DNA of 64,000 bases from Anarhynchus alexandrinus (taxonomy: Eukaryota; Chordata; Aves; Charadriiformes; Charadriidae). A program made the translations under genes and the position numbers. Shown here one piece after another: positions 26,601-37,100 of the stretch. A model generated the notes under the pieces. That model ran no database searches, was not told the origin of the DNA, and saw only the letters and a program-made list of their open reading frames with translations. The stretch is taken from the NCBI GenBank assembly GCA_008711295.1, contig VUYV01000041.1, positions 186,001 through 250,000 on the forward strand. The letters are read 5' to 3'. Within the stretch, counting starts at the first letter, position 1. Every line of letters begins with the position of its first letter.

Positions 26601-29600
26601 GTACTACAGCAGGGGACCCCTCATCTCACAACCAAGACATGAGAAGTACAGTTACTTTATATCAGATGTTGTGGTCAATTGGAACCCACTTCATATTAGG
26701 CATCTATTCTTCTTCAGATAGCAACAAGATAGAAGAAACTGATGCTGGGATCACAGTATGTTAGAAAGCCACTCTCAGACAGCTGAAGTTTTCTCTTCTT
26801 CCCCTGCATGAAAACAGAACCTGATCAAAAGCAGACAGCATTTCTCAGAGCACAAGCCTCAGCCAAGAACTAAGCTCCCTTTCCACCAAGTTCAGTAGCA
26901 TGTTTGCTTGATTCTACATCCACCTTTATTTTTAACTCAGTGACTAAAAAAAAAAAATCCCCCTTATGCTGACCCCAACCCACTTTTCCCCAGTTTGAAA
27001 ACCAGTAACAGATGAAGTACCTAATAAAAATACACAAATGATTGATTAATCATTATGAAATTAACACTAACATATTCTGCTCCAGAATAAAAACTACAGT
27101 ATATAGCTTTCAGGGTACACAGAAAGAGATGAGAACGAGTGTTATTCTCTCTGCCTGTACTCTCCTGATGGTTTTGGATGCAGGCTTCCTCAAATTGCAA
27201 AGCGTGTGCATAAGATAGTTTATGAATGGATTATTTTGTACATACGTGTTTAGAAAACACTTGTAAGCTCCATTTAAATGATAGACTCCTACAAGACATA
27301 CCTTGGAGTTGTCATGTTCCCAGAACAGCCAAGGGGAAGGAAAGGAAAAATAGAAAAAGCCACCACAAAACCTACTTGATCTTAGTGCTATGTGGAAATC
27401 ATTAGTTTAATCACTAATTCTTTCTCCTTTAAGCTGGTGAGGCCAGTCTAACAACAGCTAGCCAGAAGTCAAGAACATGTATTCTGAATGTTCAGTAAAT
27501 TAGCAGAATCTTTGATATAATTTTGAAGAAAGAAAATGATGAGGATTCCCTTTTCAAGCTCACACAAGAAAAATGCCATCTGACAAAACCAAGCATATCA
27601 TTGAAGTTTCTGGTACGACACAACAAAACCCAGTTTGATAAAAACAGGCACCTAACCGATCCAAAAAGTTTAATGCAAAAATACATACATGCTTTTACTT
27701 ACAGAGGTTATATTCACACTTCCTGCTAGATACTTGTATTACCCTCCCAATTTGCTTACAGGAAGAACCAGAAGGTCTGAGCAGCATCTCAAGCCATGCC
27801 AAACCATTTGCTGCTATACTTCATTTTCCAAGTCTGATAAGTGTTTACAGTTGTTAAAATGTTAACAAATGTTAACCAATCTCCTGAAAAGAATAAATTC
27901 CTGGACTATTCTCCAAGAACTAGAAGAGGAGGGCCCAGAGAGATGGAGGGTCTACTTATTCATAGAGCTCTCACTCCTCACGCTGTTTCCATCCTATAAA
28001 AACAGGACAAAGCGGGTATAAAGATACACACTGGAAATCAAAGAAAGCATCGACACTTTTAAAGAGCTGAAACAGTCAGCACATTAAAGCAAGGTAACTT
28101 ATGCAGTCTTTCACCTATGCACTTATTCAAGTCATCTCAGCAATACTACACAACTGCAAGTGGGACAAAAGGTGGTTGTACAATCTAAGACACTATTCAC
28201 CATGTGCACGTTTAAGAAGCCTTGATCCTAGCGGTCTTGATGAGCAAGTAATTTCTTTCCAAGATGTGGTAAGGCCTGTAGATCAGCCTCATCTTATCAG
28301 AGAAATGAATTTAGTTGTCCAAGGCCTAAGATGCAATCTATGATCTGCCACTTACCAGCTACCTATGCTTACAAAACACTGCCTATTTGAAATAATCTCA
28401 TTTATTTCAAAGAGGTAGGCAAAATTTTGAAAAATAGTTGCCAAAGTTAAGCCTTCAGGACCCATACTTAAGATCTTGGTCAGAGTAATTTGAAAACATT
28501 TCACTCACAAAGAGTATACTAACTTTCCTGAACAACAGCCATGAAGGACAACCCGTATCTGTTTATAATGAGTATTTTTAATTAAACAAAAAAGCCACAT
28601 ACTTGTGTATATTCTCTCACCAGCTTCTTTAACCCAAGCCTTTTATTTAGTGGGCACTGTATAGCTGTTCTTAAACTTTCTGAAGAAGAGTTACCAAGAA
28701 ATTAATAGAGCACTATTCCTGACAGGCACTCACCACCTTTTCTCTGTAAAGAGAAAAGCTGTTAGGATCCTTCAAGACTCATCATTTTAAAAGCTAATAA
28801 AGAGGCACCTGAAGAAACGTGCAAGTTAGAAGCAGAGATCATTTTATCATCGTATTGCCCCTTTCCAAAACAATCCTTTCCCCTAGAATGAACTTTATTT
28901 GCAATTCAGCCAAGTTCAACTGCCAAGCATTTCTAAACGCTTGCATGTGTTCGTCTTGTTTATGAAATGGAAACTCTATCACAGAATCCCAAAAGCCTAA
29001 GGTACAACACATCTGAATCCTAGACCATGCACTAGTTCACTATGTTATTAGAGATATGCTAAGAAACTAGAAGTATATTTGAATATTTGTAGGCCATCTG
29101 AAACTAATTCACCCTCTCAAACCAAAGTTAACCAAAGTTATTTTATTCTCTGCTCTTCATAAGCTTGTATTTCATTTCTTTCTTTCTCTCTTTACTTTTT
29201 TTTAAAGCAGAGAGAGAAAGGGGCTAGAAGGAATTTCATCCTTGTACATATTCATCTCCTGGCATGAGTTTCTTTTCTGTTAGTGCCAGTCATCACTTTT
29301 ACAAGAATATGAAGTACAGGGATGCTCAAGTCGAGACATTTTAAAACTAAAACAAAATACCGACAGTTAAAACACAGCAAGTTAGAGACCTGTATAGGCT
29401 CAGTAAACATGCAATTGGTCAATATTAACTTCTAAAACTTCTGAGCAGGAGTAAGCTAACATCTGCAGGCCTAGAGTTTCTACAGCTTTAACTAGCTCAT
29501 GGGTTTTGCTTACATTAACATATGCTCTAGAGAGAATTGCTTCTCCCATGAACTACGTACTTGATATTACCATACTGACACAAATATATAAGCCATGGAC

Positions 29601-29977
29601 AATTAAATCCTTTCAGGTACGGTTACGAAGCATTTTAAGATAATTATCTAGCGTATTTTCCCCTCCCCTTTTACTGTACAGACGAAGGCACCGGCAGCTC
29701 ACTTTCAGACTGGCAGGTAGAGCTGTACGACCATCGCTGGAAGTAGCATGAGAGCCCATATGCAGCCTTGTCATTTGCTTCTGCTAACGCACAAAATGGA
29801 AAGAGCTTCTAGTATTTTGCAAGCGGGAGACGGAAAGTTACATACCGGTTATTGTACTGACAGACAAATCTCGGGAGGTTACACGGACCGTCCAAAATAA
29901 CACCAAAAATAAGAGGCTGCCATTTACCATCTGTTTGCCTCTCCCTCTCTCTCAGGGAAAAAAAAAAAAAAAAAAAA
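20674..29977. other. Non-coding, AT-rich, up to the gap (presumed intron)
   Basis: No coding exon or further mobile element is recognised. A/C-rich low-complexity patches lie near 21700 and 26430. Several donor-like minus-strand sites occur in the last 350 bases (for example near 29698 and 29850), but none can be tied to an exon. Confidence 0.55.
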
Positions 29978-30571
29978 NNNNNNNNNNNNNNNNNNNNNNN
30001 NNNNNNNNNNNNNNNNNNNNNNNNNNNNNNNNNNNNNNNNNNNNNNNNNNNNNNNNNNNNNNNNNNNNNNNNNNNNNNNNNNNNNNNNNNNNNNNNNNNN
30101 NNNNNNNNNNNNNNNNNNNNNNNNNNNNNNNNNNNNNNNNNNNNNNNNNNNNNNNNNNNNNNNNNNNNNNNNNNNNNNNNNNNNNNNNNNNNNNNNNNNN
30201 NNNNNNNNNNNNNNNNNNNNNNNNNNNNNNNNNNNNNNNNNNNNNNNNNNNNNNNNNNNNNNNNNNNNNNNNNNNNNNNNNNNNNNNNNNNNNNNNNNNN
30301 NNNNNNNNNNNNNNNNNNNNNNNNNNNNNNNNNNNNNNNNNNNNNNNNNNNNNNNNNNNNNNNNNNNNNNNNNNNNNNNNNNNNNNNNNNNNNNNNNNNN
30401 NNNNNNNNNNNNNNNNNNNNNNNNNNNNNNNNNNNNNNNNNNNNNNNNNNNNNNNNNNNNNNNNNNNNNNNNNNNNNNNNNNNNNNNNNNNNNNNNNNNN
30501 NNNNNNNNNNNNNNNNNNNNNNNNNNNNNNNNNNNNNNNNNNNNNNNNNNNNNNNNNNNNNNNNNNNNNNN
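29978..30571. other. Assembly gap (594 N)
   Basis: The unknown bases are preceded by a run of about 18 A (after CTCTCTCAGGG) and followed by a G/A-rich, GC-dense sequence. The gap removes the left part of the CpG island, where the first exon or first donor of the minus-strand gene would be expected. Its length may be an estimate rather than true distance. Confidence 0.99.
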
Positions 30572-30699
30572 GGGGAGGGAAGGAGAGAGGCGGCGAGGAA
30601 AGAGAGGAGAAGCGGGGGAGAGAAAACCGCGGCGGCGCTCCTGGGGCGGGACCTGCGACGGCGGCCGGCCGGCTGCTTGGGCGGCTGTTCCGACGACCT

Positions 30700-30759
30700 T
30701 TACGCGAGAGACGGGTAATCTCCGAGCTCGGGGCGCTCCGCTGCCAGCCCGGCCACCAT
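30700..30759 (-). other. 19-codon reading frame (possible uORF) in the left promoter
   Basis: The ATG in the YY1-like element opens a minus-strand frame of 19 codons, beginning MVAGLAAERP and ending at TAA (30702-30700). If transcription starts just to the right, this would be the first AUG of the 5' leader and thus an upstream ORF, since no coding exon follows directly. It may equally be chance in a GC-rich island. The ATG has G at +4 and A at -3, a good context. Confidence 0.3.
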
Positions 30760-30763
30760 CTTA
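30752..30763 (-). promoter_or_regulatory. YY1 / TISU-like element in the left promoter
   Basis: On the minus strand this reads TAAGATGGTGGC, which differs from the TISU consensus at the first base and at one base of the GCGGC part but keeps the AAGATGG YY1 core. YY1 sites of this orientation typically lie just downstream of the transcription start on the sense strand. They would place a minus-strand start within a few tens of bases to the right of 30763. Confidence 0.55.
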
Positions 30764-30890
30764 CATTAGGGAGACTTGCCCTGGACGCCGCCTCCCCTGC
30801 GCTTGCGCCGCCGACAGTAGGCGGGGAGCAACGGCGGGACGGGAAAGCGGGGGGCGGACGGGGCGCGACGGCAACGGCCGCGACGGCGCT

Positions 30891-30910
30891 GGGCATGACG
30901 GGACTTGTAG
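30891..30910 (-). promoter_or_regulatory. ZNF143/THAP11-type site in the left promoter
   Basis: On the minus strand this reads CTACAAGTCCCGTCATGCCC, a close match to the ZNF143 SBS consensus including the terminal ATGC. It lies about 130 bp upstream (minus-strand sense) of the YY1/TISU-like element at 30752-30763, the same order as at the NUP205 promoter. This supports a broadly active, leftward promoter. Confidence 0.7.
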
Positions 30911-31130
30911 GCGGCGGCGACGGCCCGGGCTGCGCGGGAGGCGGCGGCCGCTGTGCCATCCCGAGCCGGGGCGGGCGGGAGCGGGGAGGTGAGCCGGTCC
31001 CTTCCCGCCACCGCCGCCGCCCGTATAACGCCCCGGGATCCCCCCACCCCTCTCCCCAGGCAGGGCCGTCCCGCTCCGGGGAGTCCCCGGCCGTAAGCCC
31101 GCTGTAATTTCAGCCACCTGTTGCTGGCCA

Positions 31131-31150
31131 TTAAACCTGCGCAGGTTTAA
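31131..31150. promoter_or_regulatory. Perfect 20-bp palindrome at the edge of the left CpG island
   Basis: TTAAACCTGCGCAGGTTTAA is its own reverse complement over all 20 bases. The TGCGCA centre resembles an NRF1 half-site pair, and the CCTG/CAGG arms resemble E-box-type half-sites. It lies about 220 bp upstream (minus-strand sense) of the ZNF143-type site. A dimeric transcription factor site is plausible; no factor can be assigned from sequence alone. Confidence 0.45.
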
Positions 31151-34100
31151 AATGCCGGGTTGAATTCCCCCCTCCTCCCCGATTTGATCTTCCTTTGGGT
31201 TGGTTTTTTTTCCCCCGACAGGTCGAAGCCACCCCGTCTACCCCCCCCGGGCTTCGCCGGTTGTTGGCTGTAACGCCCGGGGGGAGGGGGATGTCCTGTC
31301 GGCAAAGGGCAGCTGTCGCGGCGGCTGGGTCGGGACTGGACGCGGCTCCCACTAAATTTAACACGGGCAGCGGTTCCTCACAGCCCGTCCGTCCGTTCCC
31401 TCACACGCCGGGAAGAGCGGGACTGTGCCCCTGCGCTGCCCCGAGCCCCCCCAGCCCCCGCGGGTGGCGGCTCCCGCCATCGCCCCAGCCTGACAGCCCC
31501 GTCCTCCAGGAGGGGACCCCGCGCCGCTCCCCCTCTTCCCCTTCTATTCCCTCTCCCTTCCCTCTCCCCTTTTTCCTTTTCCTTCCCCATCCTCACAGGC
31601 TCCAGCCGCAAGGACCTGGTGTGACAGGATTGCTTCACCAACGAGTTTGTCCGAAAGTTGCAAAATTTGGAGACCCCTCCCATGCCCCCTCAGTTTCTGG
31701 TCCTTGGTGCTGCTGTCCCACCAGGCCCGGTTTTGGGTGGCTGAAGCCTTCCTCCCCCGGCCGGCACCTCTCTGTGCCCAAGCATGGTTGTCCCAGGGCA
31801 GCCGGCACGCACGTGGTGCTGCCCAGATTTGCTTTAGAGATTTTTGTTAATAGATTTATTTTTTTTCTAGGTCCATTCCCCATTTGGAACAGAAGCCAAA
31901 GGCACAGAAAAAGGTATTTTCTTAGTTTTCTCTGTTCACTTACAAAATCCAGGCAAATTCTGTTTTCGTGCATAGGGGCTGTAAGTAATTTTGACAGAAG
32001 TGACTTCCTGCAAATCCTCAAGGAGAGGAGCTCTCCCCTGCCAAAAAGACTCAGATTTTTGGTCTCTATATTGTCAGAGACACACAAACCACATGGCTTC
32101 CATCTCTTATTCCTACCGCAGACACCCTGGGTCAGGGGCATGTTAACACTGAACCTGTAACTCTCCCCTCCTTTTTCCTGTAATCCCCATGCCACACAAA
32201 GGACCTCATCACCTCAGCTACCAGACAAAAAGAGCGCTTTTACTCACTGTCTTTATAGCTCTCCAGTGGCTCTCCTGCACCAGCATCCTCAGCTCTCCAG
32301 CCAGCCCCATCCAGAGTGTTTAATTATCAGTTAGCTCCAGTGCACAAGCTATTACTACTTTTGCCATGACACTACCCAGCAGGGAATTTTACTTATTTCA
32401 GTAATTGATAGGAAAGAGAGGCGTTCATCGCAGAATGCACTGGCATAACTATTTTGTTTAGTGGCATGATGTTTTTCTTTTTTACTTTTGCGTCTTAGAT
32501 TGAAGTGTTGTACAATATGCCCATTCCACTAACAGTAAAGTGCCTTGTGTTGGCATAACTTATTCTCCTTCCTGGAACAAGTTAACATTACCTTGTGCAT
32601 ATTAAGTTTTATATTGATATAAGTATACCCTCAACAGGAAAGCTCTATGAATTAACTTTACCACTTATGGCTGTAGGCAAGACCCAGGTCTGCATAAAAA
32701 TAAATGCTGTTTTCAGTAGTAGTCTTGACATGTGAACACAAATGCAATGTTCTTTTGAAAACAAAACATACAATGGAATATAAACACCTACATATGTCAG
32801 AAAGTCCACGTTTCTCTGCAATAGATATTCAACTGTAACATATAATTCATATATATAGCTACATATTAATCAAATTCGGGTGAATATATATATAGAAAAT
32901 AATATATTTCTCAAAAAGTTTATAGTTTTCACATTTTCATATCAACCTATATATAAACCATTAGATTCCAGAAGTACCCATTATGTAAGTAACTTATATA
33001 AGTAATGGAATTGTTGACACACCTAATACCTGGCAACATTTCCTGTTGAATAAAAGAAAGTACTCTGACTCAGAAAGGACGATTAAAAATATTATATCTA
33101 AAAGCTGCAATTCTGGGTCAGAGTTGAGGCTGTTTATTAAGTGAGTTCTGTGATTTTTTTAATCCGGTACTGAGGAGTCTTTCCTTTAGTAAAAGTCTGT
33201 TCATATTCTTTTGCTGAGCCCCACATGAACACAAATTTCAGCAGCATTCACTAATAACGTGGAAGAAAATCTACATGGCTGAAGATTCCTTTGGCTGATG
33301 TTACTGAAGGTTACCCACAGTGCTGCTTCCACCTCTGCTTCAATCTGGTAAGCATAATTCACTAGGCCATCATGTGGCCATTGTAAGATTTAAGATGTCC
33401 TTAAATCAATTATTTTCTTGCCTTTAAGTAATTATATTTTTTTTTTTGATAGATTAGTCTTGCATAGGCACATTTTGACACCTTACTTGCTTTTGGAAAT
33501 GTTTCTTTTTTTTTTTTTTTGATAGGTTTGATAACTGAGCAGGCCTGTTTCTAAGAAATCGTTTCCATATCTACAAGGAAAAGCTTTCAGAATGTATTTT
33601 CTTGGAAATAACCAATGTGTACTAGCTAGAGTAAAAACGTGTGTCCATATGATTTATTTACTGTGGTTAGGCCCCCATTCCCCTGTGATTCGTTGCATAC
33701 ACACTCTTGTGCATTGATTCACACTGTGTGCTGGGAAGGTGTTCTCCTGCGCAATGGTCCACAGTCACTGTCTCATGGAACAAATATAGGAACCTGCCCG
33801 GATTCTGGAGTTTGGGGTGAGACCAAGCTATTTTCAGGACTTGTTAAGTCACTGCCATTTCAAATGGCTGCTGAACTTCCTGCAATAAGGAAACATGGTG
33901 GAGCTCCACAATGGAGTGTCTTGAGAAGCGATCAGAAAGAGACATGGTGGTGGTGTACCGATACTGGCAGAAAAGGAGAAGGTAGAGTCTGAGTAATTCC
34001 CATGCCTGGTTGGGATGAAGAATAATTATGCTGGAACTTCAGGATGGTAAAGCTTGCAAAGCATCTGTACGGACTGCAGTCTGAATATTCAGCAACAAAA

Positions 34101-37100
34101 ACCCAATACAGCAGCACCTCTGCATGAGGACATGTGTAACCATTAGTGTCCTCAGTGCTTGCCAGCAATGCAGTTGGCTCACTGCTCGCTGGGTTGATGC
34201 TGGTTTCCCAGCGTGTGCTGGAAATACCTGTTACGTGTGTGTTTCACTGTGCTGGTACTGAGAAAATACTTCAAGATTTGGAATGTTCATGATCCCGAGT
34301 TGTACTGGAAGTGGTTGTTGGATGTGTGTGCCTATATTTCAGACTGAAAGTCAGGTTTCATAAATAGAATAAAAGATATTTTTTCAAGCTTCTGCAAAGC
34401 CTCATTGATTACTATGGAAAGTACACAGATACCAATGCAGAATGATATACAATAGTTGATGACAGGTTTTTTAGAAATTCAGCCTTATTTACTGCAACAA
34501 AAATAAGAATTGCTCCCCGGACTGCAATGGATATTAATGATGTGTCCATTCCTTTTGTCACTCTGGGAGACTCAGACATCTTTCTGCTTCTCTGGCTAAT
34601 GATGCCTTTTACTGGGCAAATGTCTTGGAGAAAGGAACTGTATGACTGTTCTGAGTAACTGTAGAATAATAATGAAGGGCTTTGTTGGGAAATTGAAGGG
34701 CAGGTGGAGGAGCCTTACAAACGCTCTGATCAATATTTGCTGCAAGTGGCAGATGTTCACCATGTCTTGCTCAAAATCCATGAGAGAAGGAGGAGGTGCC
34801 CGTGCTGCTCAGAGAAACAAGATGAGGGAATTGTCCTGCTCTTAAATGAGAGAATATAGTGGTGAGAAATGAATGTATTATAGCCAAAGATATGAAAGAG
34901 ATGCATCTTTGTTAATGTTTTTGTGTTATTAGGGGAAAATGAGAACTTTAGTGGGATGCTTCAGCCAATTTTTTCATGACAATCTTTACTTACTAAGCAT
35001 AACTGGCACAGCGCGCCTTGTCTGCTAAGCGCACCTATCTTTGCAAATGAAAGCAGAAATCATTCCTGTCTTCTGGAAAGGGTGAAGGTATTACTAGAAA
35101 GGGGCATTCCAGGAAGCTACCACTACTCCTGTTAATCTCAGGGTGCACTTGAAGTACTGGTATGAGTATAATATCGCAATATTCTTCAGAGGTCTGTTTC
35201 CTTCCGCACAGTTTCCAGCCAGTTTTCCTGTATGTTGTTTTCCTTGTCCCAAACTCCTCTGAATCTAGACACTTAAGTGAAAGTTAACACAAGTTGTCAC
35301 AAACATCCTTCCAGCTCTTTATTTTGCCTTCTGGCTCCTGTGCTGAAATTCATTCACAGAATCCTTGGACTTCTCCTTCCTATCCTCCCTTTCTTTTTTG
35401 AAACATTTTTCGTGCATCAAGCAGCTTGCAAGGCTCATGTTCCTCATCATAATGTGCCTCACTTGCCAGCGACAAATTGCAAATATTTGTCATTTCTACG
35501 CTGAACTCAGTGCCAATGATAATTGGTTTCATTTTTTTTTCTCAATTTTGGAATGTCATTCCCATCTGCTTTTCCAGTCTGGGCTTCCCTGGGAAATGGA
35601 TGTTCCCAGGGAACCCAGTGGTGTGTAACAAAATAAGATGCCTCCCACTCTACATCTCCTTTCTGTAGAAATCCTGTGCTGGTGTTGGAACAGGAAGGAG
35701 GAAGAAGATACTGGGTTAGTGAGAGGTGAATAGTAGCAGGATTCAAGTTTGCAGTTCTGTGTGCACCTCTGTAGCAATGTTACCTTGAAGCGTGTGTCCA
35801 AAAGATGAGAAAAAGTCTTACCAAAAAAGGCGATGGATAAATAAGAAAGGTACGCAGCATTGCATAGAAGGGTACTGAAATATATTCAATTGCAGGAGTG
35901 AGAGAGAGACACCATGCAGACGAGCAACCAAGAAGTCTGCACTGCTCTGCTCTGTGCATAGTAAAATGGAGTGCAGTCTTTGCCTCAAGATCTCCTATAA
36001 CGTGCGCAGGTCAGCATCATGTGCACTAGAAGGGAACAGACTTTACAGCAATTGGCCTGAATTCAAGATTTTTATATTGCTAAAGATTTGATTATAAGTG
36101 TCTTATAATCTCAGCATTTTGAAATGTTTAATTTTGGTAATTCGTCTCACAAAATGTGAAAGGAGCTAAAGAGTGCTGAACAAACTATGAGCCAAAGTAT
36201 ATTTGCTATTGCTTTTTTTTTTTCCTCTGCATCCGCTGTTGCAATAAATATGCCTGCCCTGCAATCTGTATTCTCTTTAGCTCATGCGGTGCTGCCATGT
36301 TATTTGAGTGGCGGGAAGAGTAGGAGCGGGCCCAGACGTGTAGTCAAGCAGTGCAAGGTAGGGACAGAAGACTGGGTTCTTGTTTGTGGAGCACCACAAT
36401 GACCACACTATGGAAGGCGGTGCCAAACAGATGGAAAGAGGCTTATGGTTCATACAGCTCATTTCCACCGCCAGTGATGGCATCCAGATACTACCTGGTT
36501 TAGAGATGCAGAGCTACAATATAATACAGGACATCATAGCAGTATTTCCCTCTGCAGCCTTTTCAAGCTGACTGTCTCTCTGGATTTCAGGCAGCATTTT
36601 TGTAACCTCAGTCTTTGCATTTCAGTTTAGTGGTTTGCAAAAAAATATTAGCTCTACAACTCCCTGTTTGCAGTGACATCATTTGGCAACTGTGGTAAAT
36701 CACCCGGGTACATTACAATACTGGGGTTCAGCGGCAGCTTCCCATGGATAAATCTTTCACAGGTCATCCTATTCTGGACAGTTAGAAGTCCTGGACATCC
36801 TGTTCACATCCCTTGTGCTCTTGTACACCAGCCAGTGTTATTTTGTTTTATGGTGGCACTGGTCCATTTCTCAGGAATGTCCCTTTCTTGCAGTCAGTTT
36901 GCAAATCGTAATATTTGAGGTGGTGTCTCAGAGTTGGGGCTGGACATGCTACACACAACTCACGAGACAACATCAGGGGAGGAAAAGAGGCACTGCTCTA
37001 AAAAAATGAGTGAATCTGGACGCACACACACAGAGGAATTGCAAAGGAAGCCATCAGCATTCAGCTAGAGTGATAACATACCTAATCCAGATGATTTTGT

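Larger units (their letters stand above)
30572..31850. promoter_or_regulatory. Left CpG island, probable promoter of a minus-strand gene (CNOT4 by synteny)
   Basis: This is very GC- and CpG-rich sequence, densest from 30572 to about 31350, truncated on the left by the assembly gap. Its ZNF143-type site and YY1/TISU-like element both read on the minus strand, which suggests transcription to the left. In amniotes I know, CNOT4 (the RING E3 ligase subunit associated with CCR4-NOT) lies divergent to NUP205. A CNOT4 non-coding first exon here is therefore the simplest explanation. No coding exon of CNOT4 is visible anywhere to the left, so the gene name rests on synteny alone. Confidence 0.55.

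Noticed and set aside
28980..29010. Short CAGAATCCCA-type text as another CR1 end
   Set aside because: Only about ten bases agree and no further CR1 block follows.
1..29977. A CNOT4 coding exon
   Set aside because: Searched for the RING and RRM text on the minus strand and found none; only a non-coding first intron can be proposed.
29935..31107. 390-codon + strand frame and a 335-codon minus frame across the gap
   Set aside because: Both are created by unknown bases that cannot contain stops; the real parts are poly-A and CpG-island sequence.
33639..33992. 117-codon + strand frame in the intergenic interval
   Set aside because: No domain or homolog recognised, no promoter-like context, and ordinary composition.
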